In this document: positions 24,051-32,023 of the stretch, piece after piece
How the letters are laid out: every line of letters starts with the position of its first letter
Numbering within the stretch: position 1 is the stretch's first letter
DNA from: CAZPYD01 sp964590835
GTDB lineage: Bacteria > Patescibacteriota > Minisyncoccia > JAHISW01 > Tagabacteraceae
Length of the DNA stretch: 44,253 nucleotides
Assembly (NCBI GenBank): GCA_964590835.1
Contig: CAZPYD010000004.1
Span: 1-44,253 of the forward strand
Reading direction: 5' to 3'
The notes under the pieces: generated by a model
Seen by the model: only the letters and a program-made list of their open reading frames with translations
Database searches by the model: none
What the model was told of the DNA's origin: nothing
Translations under genes and position numbers: made by a program

Positions 24051-24233
24051 ATGGCAAGAAGAAAACTAGAAGATAAAAATATTAGAAAAATATCAAAAGC
24101 TGGGCGTGGTAGTTATTATGTTACTTTGCCGATTGATGCTGTTCGCGAATTTAAGTGGAAAGAAAAACAAAAAGTTGTAATTGAAATAGATAAAAAACGT
24201 AAAAGAATTATTATTAAAGATTGGGAAAAATAA
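24051..24233 (+). CDS. SpoVT/AbrB-like (MazE-type) DNA-binding protein
   Basis: 60-aa swapped-hairpin beta-barrel DNA-binding protein. KISKAGRGSYYVTLPIDAV (about 13-31) matches the AbrB core 'k-hyd-s-k-g-r-g-s-y-x-v-t-L-P', and the C-terminal half has the strand-rich QKVVIEIDKKRKRIIIKDW. Such proteins repress their own operon and are often the antitoxin of a two-gene module. The next gene starts 4 nt after the stop. The TACGTA array just upstream is the probable operator. What it controls beyond its own operon is unknown. Confidence 0.82.
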   Translation: MARRKLEDKNIRKISKAGRGSYYVTLPIDAVREFKWKEKQKVVIEIDKKRKRIIIKDWEK

Positions 24234-24237
24234 AATT

Positions 24238-25413
24238 ATGGAGATTCAAAAAATATTTGTGGGAGGCTGGTTTCAGAGGACAACCTTGCATTTGTCAGAG
24301 ATATACGACTTTTTGAAAGAAGCTGATTCTCCTTTGGACTTGGATAAACAGAAAATGAAAGATCTTCGTGATGCTTTGATGATAAAGAATGTGGAACTAG
24401 AGGTTGGCCATTTGGATTATATTAAATTAACAAGTACAACAAATATAGAAGTTAAAATTTTTGAAGATGGGCTTATCCTGCTTGGCAAGAAAAACGAAAA
24501 AGATGTTAAAATTGATATCGCAGATCTAACATCTTATTATGAAGAAAAATTGTCACAGGCTATTAGTTATTTTTTTTCTCTTGGAGCTCCACTTCCAAAA
24601 GAGCTTGCTGATATAAAAACTATTTATCCTTATTTTGTTGTATTAAAAGATGCTCAAGAAGAAGACGTTAAGAATTTATTAAACGACTTTAGACAAGAAA
24701 AACATTTTGAAATTAAAAAAGAAACATTTGAAATTTATCGCGGTAACAAGCTGTATATTTTAAATAATATTTCTGAAAAAATTGAGGACGTTGAAAAGTT
24801 TATTCAAGAAAGAATATTTGTAAGAGAATTTAAGGGGCAACTCCATCGTTATTTAAATTTGCATCGTATAATTTGGGAAAAGATAGCGGATGTTAAAGAA
24901 AAAGGAAAAATAAGAGGTAGTGAGGTGGGTGCGCTTAATGCTAAGGTTGAAAGTTATTCTAAGACTATAAATTTGATTGATGCAAGAATAAATCAGATGG
25001 GGACATATATTTCAATAAGAGAGTCTGTATTGAAAGATAATCCTGCTATGGAGAAATTTTGGGAGGTTTTGCATTTTAAATATGATACTTTAAAAAATAC
25101 TCTTTCATATATAAAAGATATTTGGAGGATGACAAAAAATTATGTTAATTCTGCGCTGGATTTGTTTTCTTCTATCCAGGCGAGAAGCACTGAGGCATCT
25201 GTCGAAAACTTAACAATTATTACTTCGATGGGGGTGGGCGCTACTCTTATGGGTTTATTCTCTGAAGAACCACCAGAGTTTACGGTTTTTGGAGTGGGTT
25301 ACTTTTTTGCTCTTGCTGTGATAGGATATTTTGCAAGTAAGTTTATTAAGAAAGTCGCTTTAAGAAGGATGTATGAGATAGACGACATCGAGGCGGCAAA
25401 AGACATTAAATAA
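24238..25413 (+). CDS. Membrane protein with CorA-like layout (long helices then two C-terminal TMs)
   Basis: 391 aa, not confidently assigned to a family. The N-terminal ~190 residues alternate strands and helices. A long charged helical region (~200-320, including AKVESYSKTINLIDARINQM) leads into two TM segments at about 329-345 (LTIITSMGVGATLMGLF) and 351-373, and a short basic tail. This layout, including 'ENLTIIT' at TM1 entry, resembles CorA Mg2+ channels. The diagnostic GMN after TM1 is absent; GLFSEEP takes its place. The operon with an AbrB-like regulator (4-nt gap) suggests a regulated channel or membrane effector. Confidence 0.6.
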   Translation: MEIQKIFVGGWFQRTTLHLSEIYDFLKEADSPLDLDKQKMKDLRDALMIKNVELEVGHLDYIKLTSTTNIEVKIFEDGLILLGKKNEKDVKIDIADLTSYYEEKLSQAISYFFSLGAPLPKELADIKTIYPYFVVLKDAQEEDVKNLLNDFRQEKHFEIKKETFEIYRGNKLYILNNISEKIEDVEKFIQERIFVREFKGQLHRYLNLHRIIWEKIADVKEKGKIRGSEVGALNAKVESYSKTINLIDARINQMGTYISIRESVLKDNPAMEKFWEVLHFKYDTLKNTLSYIKDIWRMTKNYVNSALDLFSSIQARSTEASVENLTIITSMGVGATLMGLFSEEPPEFTVFGVGYFFALAVIGYFASKFIKKVALRRMYEIDDIEAAKDIK

Positions 25414-25447
25414 GAAAATTACTAATAGTTAATAATTATATTTATTT

Positions 25448-25588
25448 ATGGCAAAAAGAAACACAGGGGTAGGAAAGAGAAAGAAGTCTCATTCAAAGAA
25501 GACTAAAAAGAGACTTGCGATAAAGCGTGAAATGCTCGCCTCGCGTCGAAGCGGGTTGGCAAAAAAGGCCAACAAAAAACGCAAATAA
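25448..25588 (+). CDS. Small highly basic protein, 46 aa
   Basis: ATG at 25448 to TAA at 25586. About 20 of 46 residues are Lys or Arg (for example KRKKSHSKKTKKRLAIKR), as in small ribosomal or nucleic-acid-binding proteins, but it matches no ribosomal protein I recognise. The codons from about 25537 to 25560 are GC-rich (CTCGCCTCGCGTCGAAGCGG) and resemble the GC-rich repeat at 34747-34770. So part of the protein may be repeat-derived, or the resemblance may be chance. Confidence 0.6.
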   Translation: MAKRNTGVGKRKKSHSKKTKKRLAIKREMLASRRSGLAKKANKKRK

Positions 25589-25631
25589 GTTTATTTATAA
25601 AGGAAAATAATAGTTAAAATATATAAATTCT

Positions 25632-26435
25632 ATGAATATGGATGAAAAAATTAAAGAAATAAATTTTAAAAAATTTGTTTCTTCTGTGATTATTGGGTTG
25701 TTCGTTCTTATGATTATTTTTAGTAGTTTTGGTACTGTTGGCGCAGGAGAACGAGGAATACTTCTTCAATTTGGAGCAGTTAAAGACAAGATCTTTGGAG
25801 AAGGGCTTTATTTCAAATTACCCCTTATTCATCAGGTTGTGAAAATGGATGTAAAGATTAAAAAGGATGAGGTTGCTGCCAGCGCATCATCTAAGGATTT
25901 ACAAATAGTAACATCTAAAATCGCTCTTAATTATCATCTTGCTCCTGAGTCAGTAAACAAAATTTGGCAGGAAATAGGAAAGGATTATAACACTCGTATT
26001 ATCGCTCCTTCTATTCAAGAAGCAGTAAAGGCGGTAACTGCAAAATTTACTGCAGAAGAGCTTATTACAAAAAGGGAAGAGGTAAAAGAAAAAATTAAGG
26101 CAAACCTTGCAGAAAGGTTGTTGGAAAACGCTATTATAGTTGATGAGTTTAATATAATTGACTTCTATTTTTCAGAAGCATTCAACAATGCAATTGAAGC
26201 TAAAGTTACTGCCGAACAATTGAAACTTAAGGCCGAGAGAGATTTGGAAAGAATAAAAATTGAAAAAGCACAAAAAATTACTGAAGCAGAGGGTAAAGCT
26301 CAAGCTATCCGCATCGAAGCTCAAGCCCTTAGGTCTAATCCTAAAGTGGTAGAGCTCCGCTGGATAGAGAAATGGGATGGTGAAGTTCCAACATATTGGG
26401 GCCAGGCTAGTCCATTTATAGGGCTAGATAGATAA
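25632..26435 (+). CDS. SPFH/prohibitin-family membrane protein
   Basis: 267 aa with one N-terminal TM (~16-36), followed by the SPFH (band 7) domain: GAGERGILLQFGAVKDKIFGEGLYFKLP near 38-65. A charged helical region rich in Ala, Glu and Lys (KITEAEGKAQAIRIEAQA) drives oligomer rings. The end, WDGEVPTYWGQASPFI, resembles prohibitin-type bacterial members. Likely organises membrane microdomains or controls a protease such as FtsH; the specific partner is not visible here. The start has an alternative ATG at 25638. Confidence 0.9.
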   Translation: MNMDEKIKEINFKKFVSSVIIGLFVLMIIFSSFGTVGAGERGILLQFGAVKDKIFGEGLYFKLPLIHQVVKMDVKIKKDEVAASASSKDLQIVTSKIALNYHLAPESVNKIWQEIGKDYNTRIIAPSIQEAVKAVTAKFTAEELITKREEVKEKIKANLAERLLENAIIVDEFNIIDFYFSEAFNNAIEAKVTAEQLKLKAERDLERIKIEKAQKITEAEGKAQAIRIEAQALRSNPKVVELRWIEKWDGEVPTYWGQASPFIGLDR

Positions 26436-26460
26436 ACATCACGTTTATTATAAATATAAC

Positions 26461-27036
26461 ATGCTTACATATACAGACTTAAAACCTGGGACAAAATTCA
26501 TTCTAGAGGGCGATCCTTATGTTGTTTTGGATTACACTTTTAAAAAGAAGCAAAGGCAAAAGCCGACCGTGCAGACAAAGATAAGAAATTTAATTTCAGG
26601 TAGTATTGTAGAAAAAGCATTTACTCAAAATGATACAATCAAGGAGGCTGACATAGAAGAAAGAGAAGTAAAGTATCTTTATACAAATCCTAAAAATAAT
26701 GAACTTTGGTTTTGTGCTCCGGATAATCCGGGGGATAGATTTAATCTAGAAAAAGAGTTGGTGGGTGATGGGATTAAATTTATGAAAGAGAACTCTATTG
26801 TAAAAGCTCAAGTATTTCAAGATAAAATAATAGGGGTTGTGTTGCCTATTAAAATTGACTTGAAGGTGATAGAGGCTCCCCCTGCTGTGCGTGGGAATAC
26901 TGCTCAAGGTGTGACAAAGCAAGTAAAGCTTGAAACAGGCTCAAGTATAACTGTTCCGATTTTTATAAATGAAGGAGATATAGTAAGAATAAACACAGAA
27001 AAGGATGAGTATGTAGAGAGGGTGGAGAAGGCATAG
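26461..27036 (+). CDS. efp: Elongation factor P, variant loop
   Basis: Relieves ribosome stalling at polyproline. Three beta-barrel domains are present over 191 aa, with an N-terminal KOW-like domain (LKPGTKFILEGDPYVVLDY), a middle OB fold and a C-terminal S1-like domain (GSSITVPIFINEGDIVRINT). The domain I tip loop reads KKKQRQKPT; by alignment with E. coli EF-P, Arg32 sits where Lys34 is modified, and the usual PGKGQ glycines are missing. So the modification state is uncertain: Arg at the tip recalls the rhamnosylated EarP type, but the loop is otherwise different. Confidence 0.93.
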   Translation: MLTYTDLKPGTKFILEGDPYVVLDYTFKKKQRQKPTVQTKIRNLISGSIVEKAFTQNDTIKEADIEEREVKYLYTNPKNNELWFCAPDNPGDRFNLEKELVGDGIKFMKENSIVKAQVFQDKIIGVVLPIKIDLKVIEAPPAVRGNTAQGVTKQVKLETGSSITVPIFINEGDIVRINTEKDEYVERVEKA

Positions 27037-27079
27037 AAACATTTTGGTAAATTAAAGCATTCTACAATATATAGAAGCT

Positions 27080-27220
27080 ATGCCCGGTAGTACAAATTCA
27101 ATAAGCTTGGCAGAGCCAAGCAAAATAGAACAACAGTATCGGGAAAAGTATCAGAGTGTGTGCTGGATTAAAAAGAAATTATTAGATGTAAATATTGAAT
27201 TTGAATACTACCGGGTATGA
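27080..27220 (+). CDS. Possible 46-aa ORF inside a MITE-like element, overlapping the sigma-factor start
   Basis: ATG CCC GGT through TGA encodes 46 residues (starting MPGSTNSISLAEPSK, ending IEFEYYRV). Its stop overlaps the sigma-factor ATG (ATGA), which would couple translation. But both ends of the ORF lie in the inverted repeats of a 133-bp element, so it may be only the open frame of that element. No Shine-Dalgarno. It matches nothing I recognise. Confidence 0.35.
   Translation: MPGSTNSISLAEPSKIEQQYREKYQSVCWIKKKLLDVNIEFEYYRV
27083..27215. mobile_element. MITE-like element with terminal inverted repeats and TATG duplication
   Basis: Left end CCCGGTAGTA-C-AAATTCAATA (27083-27103) is the complement of the right end TATTGAATTT-GAA-TACTACCGGG (27193-27215). 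Both flanks read TATG (27079-27082 and 27216-27219), as expected for a 4-bp target duplication. A central GCTTGGC/GCCAAGC hairpin lies at 27105-27121. The right-hand TATG contains the ATG of the sigma-factor gene. Confidence 0.6.
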
Positions 27221-27816
27221 AAAATAACAAATATTATTTACAGCTGGAAGATGAGATATTGGCGGAAGAAAATAGAGATTTTAAAGATGAAGAACTTGTT
27301 TTAAATTCTCTTGATAATCCGCGGCTTTTTGAGTTGTTTGTAGATAAATATAAGGATTCTTTTTTACGAACAGCAAAAAGGGTTTTAAAGAATAAAAACG
27401 AATCCGAGGATGCTGTTCAGGAAGCTTTTGTAAAAATTTATTATAATGCAAGTAAATTCCAAAAAAGACCTGGTGTGGCTTTTAAAAGTTGGGCTTTTAA
27501 AATACTTATAAATTGTGTTTTTACAAAGTATCGTAAATTAAAGCGTTCTTTTGGAAATAGTGAATATTTGGATGAAATTTTATATACCGCTCTTGAGCCA
27601 AAAGATTCTGATTTTAAAAAAAGAGAAAAGAAAGATGAAATAGAAAGTGTTTTGAGAAAAATGCCAGAAGAATTAAGTAGTTTAATAAAGGAGCATTATA
27701 TAGAGGATAAGCCTTATGTTGAGATTTCTTCTGCTAGACAAATGAGTATTCCTGCTTTAAAAATGAAACTTTTTAGGGCTAGAAAGAAGTTTAAAGAAGT
27801 AATGAGCAACATGTAG
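27217..27816 (+). CDS. RNA polymerase sigma factor, ECF type
   Basis: 199 aa. Region 2 is read in FELFVDKYKDSFLRTAKRVLKNKNESEDAVQEAFVKIYYNASKF (about 37-82), with the typical 'DAVQEAFVKIY' core. Region 4 is read in LRKMPEELSSLIKEHYIEDKPYVEIS followed by SIPALKMKLFRARKKFKE, which is the C-terminal HTH. Regions 1 and 3 are absent, as in ECF factors. The start codon lies in the 4-bp duplication of a MITE-like element, so its expression may have been altered by that insertion. The downstream membrane protein could be its anti-sigma partner, but no known anti-sigma domain is visible. Confidence 0.9.
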   Translation: MKNNKYYLQLEDEILAEENRDFKDEELVLNSLDNPRLFELFVDKYKDSFLRTAKRVLKNKNESEDAVQEAFVKIYYNASKFQKRPGVAFKSWAFKILINCVFTKYRKLKRSFGNSEYLDEILYTALEPKDSDFKKREKKDEIESVLRKMPEELSSLIKEHYIEDKPYVEISSARQMSIPALKMKLFRARKKFKEVMSNM

Positions 27817-27819
27817 CAC

Positions 27820-27912
27820 ACAACACGAAACATATAACATTAAAAAATTTTTAAAGAAAATTTTTTGTTAAATTTAAATAATTAAAATGTTTCAAGTTTC
27901 AAGTTTCAGGTT
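27820..27912. repeat. 7-nt-period repeats between the sigma factor and the next gene
   Basis: Left: CACGAAACATATAACATTA. Right: GTTTCAAGTTTCAAGTTTCAGG, three consecutive 7-nt units ending just before the ATG at 27915. The middle is an A/T tract with a possible weak stem (AAAAATTTTT). Confidence 0.6.
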
Positions 27913-27914
27913 TT

Positions 27915-28256
27915 ATGAAAAACAATGAATTAAAAAAGAGAATAATGAAGCGGATATATGCGATTTGGTTTTTTAAAAAGGTGGCTCCTGCGGTTTTTTT
28001 GTATATGCCATTTTTGCTTTTTGTTGCAATGCGAGAGACTGCAAATGAGTTTTTTGTAATGAAGATTATTGATAATTTTTTGCTTACCGCTCATAGTAGT
28101 GGATTTTTGGGTGTTGTAAATCTTATGTATTCTGCGATTTTAAATACTGCTATTTTACCTTCTTTGATTATTCTGGTTTCTTTGGGGGTGTTTACGATTT
28201 TATTTAGAAGGTTGATTAGAAATTTAAAGGATATAAGTTTAGTAAAGAGTTTTTAA
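27915..28256 (+). CDS. Small membrane protein downstream of the ECF sigma factor
   Basis: 113 aa, unrecognised. A basic N-terminus (KNNELKKRIMKRIYAIWFFKK) is followed by a first hydrophobic segment (~24-42) and a second at ~78-100, with a short cytoplasmic basic tail RRLIRNLKDISL. By position, 98 nt after an ECF sigma factor, it may be a non-canonical anti-sigma or sensor; no zinc-binding or RsgI-like motif supports this. A 7-nt repeat lies directly before its ATG in place of a ribosome-binding site. Confidence 0.65.
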   Translation: MKNNELKKRIMKRIYAIWFFKKVAPAVFLYMPFLLFVAMRETANEFFVMKIIDNFLLTAHSSGFLGVVNLMYSAILNTAILPSLIILVSLGVFTILFRRLIRNLKDISLVKSF

Positions 28257-28298
28257 ATAATTAAAACTTAATTCTTTTCAAAAATCCCACACTGGCGG

Positions 28299-28320
28299 GC
28301 CTGCCTGCCGATAGGCAGGG
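28299..28320. repeat. GC-rich palindromic repeat upstream of leuS
   Basis: GCCTGCCTGCCGATAGGCAGG, an imperfect version of the palindrome at 22350-22369, in the 92-nt gap before leuS. Confidence 0.8.
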
Positions 28321-28331
28321 TTCGTTTTTCG

Positions 28332-28340
28332 TGGTATTAT
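28332..28340 (+). promoter_or_regulatory. Extended -10 promoter of leuS, near-leaderless
   Basis: TG-G-TATTAT (TATTAT at 28335-28340) is followed 8 nt later by the ATG at 28349. Transcription would begin within ~2 nt of the start codon. No Shine-Dalgarno in between. Confidence 0.6.
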
Positions 28341-28348
28341 GAGGTGCA

Positions 28349-30754
28349 ATGAAGGAGTATAATCATAAAAAAATAGAAAAAAAGTGGCAGGATAAATGGG
28401 AGAAAGAAAATTTTTATCAGGCTGAAGATTTTTCCGATAAACCTAAAAAATATATTTTAGTAGAATTTCCATACCCTTCTGGTGACGGTCTTCATGTGGG
28501 TCATGCTCGAAGTTACACTGCACTTGATGTTATGTCTCGTAAGATGCATATGCAGGGTGACAATGTTTTGTATCCAATCGGTTGGGATGCTTTTGGACTT
28601 CCTGCTGAAAATTTTGCTATTAAAAAGGGTATACACCCAAGTATTGCTGTGGAAAAAAATATTGCTAATTTTAAAAGGCAGTTAAAATCGCTGGGTGTTT
28701 CTTTTGATTGGTCTCGTGAAATAAACACTACTGATCCAAAATATTATAAATGGACTCAGTGGATATTTTTGAAGTTCTTGGGAAAAGGCTTGGCATATCA
28801 AAAAGAAATGCCGATAAATTGGTGTCCAAGCTGTAAGATAGGTTTGGCTAACGAAGAGGTGATAGACGGCAAATGCGAAAGATGTGGCCATGAGACAGAA
28901 AAAAGAAAAATAAAACAATGGATGTTAAAGATTACTGAGTATGCAGATAAGCTGCTTGAAGATTTAAATAAAGTTGATTATTTGGATAAAATAAAAATTC
29001 AGCAAGAAAATTGGATAGGCAGGTCTGAAGGTGCTGAAGTTGATTTTGAGATTGCAGGTGAAAAGGTAACAGTCTTTACTACAAGGCCGGACACTTTGTT
29101 TGGTTGTACTTATATGGTTTTGTCGCCGGAACATGATTTAATTAAGAAATTAAAAGATAAAATCGAAAATATAAAAGAAGTAGAAGAACATATTGATGAA
29201 GCAAGAAAGAAAACAGAGATTGAACGCTCAGCAGAAGATAAAGAAAAAACAGGGATTAAATTGGAAGGTGTGATGGCTGTAAATCCGGCAAATAACAAAG
29301 AAATACCTGTTTTTATTGCTGATTATGTTTTGGTGGATTATGGAACAGGTGCGATTATGGCTGTGCCAGCGCATGATAAAAGAGACTTTGAGTTTGCTAA
29401 AAAATATGGATTGGATATTGTTGAAGTAATTAGCGGAGGCGAACCCCAAAAAGAAGCTTATTCTGGAGAAGGTTTAAATGTTAATTCTGATTTTCTTGAT
29501 GGGCTTGAGACAAATGAAGCAAAAGAGAAAATTATTAAATGGCTTCAAGAAAAAAATATTGGCAAGAAAGCTGTAAATTATAAATTACGTGATTGGATTT
29601 TTTCTAGACAGCATTATTGGGGTGAACCTATTCCGGTTATTCATTGTGACAAGTGTGGCATCGTACCAGTTAAAGAAAAAGATCTGCCGGTAGAACTTCC
29701 TTATGTAGAAAAGTATGAACCAACCGAAACAGGCGAATCACCTCTGGCTGCTATGGAAGATTGGGTAAATACTAAATGTCCGAAGTGTGGCAGCGATGCC
29801 AAAAGAGAAACAGATACTATGCCTAACTGGGCAGGGTCTTCTTGGTATTTCTTGAGATATATAGACCCACAAAACAATGAAAAATTTGTTGACGAAGAAA
29901 AATTAAAATATTGGTTACCGGTAGATTTGTATAATGGTGGAATGGAGCATACTACCTTGCATCTTCTTTATTCTCGTTTTTGGCATAAGTTTTTATATGA
30001 CCAAGGTCTTGTACCCACAAGCGAGCCTTATGCCTCAAGGAGGTCTCATGGAATGATTTTGGCGGAAGATGGTAAGAAGATGTCTAAGAGTTTGGGTAAT
30101 GTGATAAACCCCGATGAAATAGTGGAAAAAGTTGGTGCAGATACACTTAGGGTGTATGAGATGTTTATGGGTCCTTTTAATCAGGCAATTGGTTGGAATA
30201 CAGATAGTGTTATTGGTGTACATAGGTTTTTAAAAAGAGTTTGGATTTTGAAAGATAAGGTTAATGAGAATGTTGAAGAAAACAAAGAAGTTGAAAAAGT
30301 TTTACATCAAAGCATAAAGAAAGTTACTGAGGATATAGATAACATGAAATTTAATACTGCAGTTGCTCAGCTAATGATTTTAGTTAATGAGCTTGAAAAA
30401 CAAGACGAGATATCAATAGGTGTTTATAAGAAGTTTATTGTTTTGTTGACGCCTTTTGCTCCGCACATCACAGAAGAGCTGTGGGTGGGCTTGCCTGGAA
30501 ATAAGGAGGCTGAATCTATTTTTAAGCAGCCGTGGCCTGAGTATGATGATTCTAAAATAGAAGAAGGTAGTTTTGAGTTGGTTATACAAATAAACGGCAA
30601 GTTTAAAGGTGGAATGGTTATGAATAAAGATATGAATCAAGATGATACAAAAAGGGAGGTTTTAGAAAATGACAGGTTTAAGAAGTACTTTGAAGATAAA
30701 GAGATAAAAAAGATAATTTTTGTTAAAAATAAGCTAATTAATTTTGTTTTGTAA
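28349..30754 (+). CDS. leuS: Leucyl-tRNA synthetase
   Basis: 801-aa class I synthetase that charges tRNA-Leu and edits mischarged products. HVGH (the HIGH variant) is at 49-52 and KMSKS at 577-581 (EDGKKMSKSLGNVINP). The CP1 editing domain at about 220-420 contains the threonine-rich FTTRPDTLFGCTYM and the conserved AVPAHDKRDFEFA. Two zinc knuckles are seen: CPSC with CERCG (~155-185) and CDKCG with CPKCG (~435-490). The C-terminal domain is present (VIQINGKFKGGM). Length is slightly short of the bacterial norm. Confidence 0.97.
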   Translation: MKEYNHKKIEKKWQDKWEKENFYQAEDFSDKPKKYILVEFPYPSGDGLHVGHARSYTALDVMSRKMHMQGDNVLYPIGWDAFGLPAENFAIKKGIHPSIAVEKNIANFKRQLKSLGVSFDWSREINTTDPKYYKWTQWIFLKFLGKGLAYQKEMPINWCPSCKIGLANEEVIDGKCERCGHETEKRKIKQWMLKITEYADKLLEDLNKVDYLDKIKIQQENWIGRSEGAEVDFEIAGEKVTVFTTRPDTLFGCTYMVLSPEHDLIKKLKDKIENIKEVEEHIDEARKKTEIERSAEDKEKTGIKLEGVMAVNPANNKEIPVFIADYVLVDYGTGAIMAVPAHDKRDFEFAKKYGLDIVEVISGGEPQKEAYSGEGLNVNSDFLDGLETNEAKEKIIKWLQEKNIGKKAVNYKLRDWIFSRQHYWGEPIPVIHCDKCGIVPVKEKDLPVELPYVEKYEPTETGESPLAAMEDWVNTKCPKCGSDAKRETDTMPNWAGSSWYFLRYIDPQNNEKFVDEEKLKYWLPVDLYNGGMEHTTLHLLYSRFWHKFLYDQGLVPTSEPYASRRSHGMILAEDGKKMSKSLGNVINPDEIVEKVGADTLRVYEMFMGPFNQAIGWNTDSVIGVHRFLKRVWILKDKVNENVEENKEVEKVLHQSIKKVTEDIDNMKFNTAVAQLMILVNELEKQDEISIGVYKKFIVLLTPFAPHITEELWVGLPGNKEAESIFKQPWPEYDDSKIEEGSFELVIQINGKFKGGMVMNKDMNQDDTKREVLENDRFKKYFEDKEIKKIIFVKNKLINFVL

Positions 30755-30780
30755 AAAATTTCAAACTTTACTATAGGGTG

Positions 30781-30809
30781 TTGACTTTGTTTTGCCGTTG
30801 TGTTATCTT
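30781..30809 (+). promoter_or_regulatory. Promoter of the sigma4/HARE regulator, long leader
   Basis: -35 TTGACT (30781-30786), exactly 17 nt, -10 TATCTT (30804-30809). It predicts a ~130-nt 5' leader before ATG 30947. The leader contains two tiny ORFs (from ATG 30912 and ATG 30922), but I see no stable hairpin. Confidence 0.65.
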
Positions 30810-30946
30810 ATAAAAATATTAATCCAAATAGAGATTTAAGTTTTATTTAAACCTTTTGGGATTATTAAAGAGATAAAGACATAGCCATATAATTTTATTA
30901 TAAACAATTAAATGGAAACAAATGTTTCTTGTCTCTAATAAGTATA

Positions 30947-31972
30947 ATGAATAATATAAGTTTTAACCCAAATTTAATAACAAAGAAAATGCTTAACACC
31001 TTGGATGAAAGACCAAGGGCAGTTTTGGTTTATCGTTTTGGTTTAGACTCTTCTAAGCCAAGAACATTAGAGTCTATTGGTAGAGAGTATGGTGTTACAA
31101 GGGAAAGAGTTAGACAGATTGAAGCTTTTGCTTTAAATAAAATTCGTCAATCAGATGAGTTTTTGAATACAGAAGATGTTTTTACTGAAATTAAAGATGT
31201 TATAGATTCTAAAGGTGGAATCGTGAATGAAGAAGACTTTTTAGAAAACAAGGTTAAAACCAAAGATCAAAGATCACATCTGTTGTTTTTGCTTGTTTTA
31301 AGTGACTTATTTCAAAAAATGAAGGAGGATACCTCTTTTCATTGTTCATGGGTGACTGATACAGAAAAAGCTCAAAAAACAAAACAAGCTGTAGAATTAT
31401 TGCATAAAGAAATAAATCGCGATAATTTATTTTCAAAGAAAGAAGTTTTGTCTATTTTGTCTGGTCATTTAGAAAAAATTACTCAAGAAAAAATAAAAGG
31501 AGATGTGTTGAGTTCTTTACTTAAAATTTCTAGCGTAGTTAAGCCTAATGAGTTGGGGGAATGGGGTGTTGCTTCTTCTCCTTATGTAAATCCTAGAGGT
31601 ATGCGTGATTATGCATTTTTGGTAATGAGAAGACATGGTTCTCCTATGCATTTTACAGAAACAGCAAGCGCCATAAAAGAACTTTTCAACAGAAAAGCTC
31701 ACATGCAAACAGTTCACAACGAGTTAATAAAAGATAATCGTTTCGTTTTGGTTGGACGTGGTTTGTATGCTTTGAAAGATTGGGGCTACGAAGGTGGGGT
31801 AGTAAGAAATGTTATTGAAAAGATATTGACTCAGAATAATTATTTACCTAAAGAAGAAATTATTAAAAGAGTTTTGAAAGAGAGATATATAAAAGAAAAT
31901 ACTATCTTAGTAAATTTGCAAAACAAAAAATATTTCAAAAGAGATAATCAGGGTCGTTATACCCTTGTGTAA
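30947..31972 (+). CDS. Regulator with sigma-70 region 4 HTH and HARE-HTH domain
   Basis: About 341 aa. Residues ~12-65 read as sigma-70 region 4 (LDERPRAVLVYRFGLD, then ESIGREYGVTRERVRQIEAFALNKIR, the classic -35-binding HTH). No region 2 is present, so it is not a complete sigma factor. Near 225-280 is a HARE-HTH segment (GSPMHFTETASAIKELFN to GRGLYALKDWGY), as in the delta subunit of RNA polymerase; a further winged-helix-like tail follows. It is probably an RNA-polymerase-associated regulator. An upstream TTG at 30929 would extend it by six residues; ATG 30947 is preferred. Confidence 0.8.
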   Translation: MNNISFNPNLITKKMLNTLDERPRAVLVYRFGLDSSKPRTLESIGREYGVTRERVRQIEAFALNKIRQSDEFLNTEDVFTEIKDVIDSKGGIVNEEDFLENKVKTKDQRSHLLFLLVLSDLFQKMKEDTSFHCSWVTDTEKAQKTKQAVELLHKEINRDNLFSKKEVLSILSGHLEKITQEKIKGDVLSSLLKISSVVKPNELGEWGVASSPYVNPRGMRDYAFLVMRRHGSPMHFTETASAIKELFNRKAHMQTVHNELIKDNRFVLVGRGLYALKDWGYEGGVVRNVIEKILTQNNYLPKEEIIKRVLKERYIKENTILVNLQNKKYFKRDNQGRYTLV

Positions 31973-32023
31973 AACTATAGAATTTAATTTTTCTTTTTTC
32001 TAAAAAAACGCTAAAATAAAATA

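Noticed and set aside
30912..30955. Attenuator leader peptides before the sigma4/HARE gene
   Set aside because: Two tiny ORFs exist, but there is no run of a regulatory amino acid and no alternative hairpin pair.
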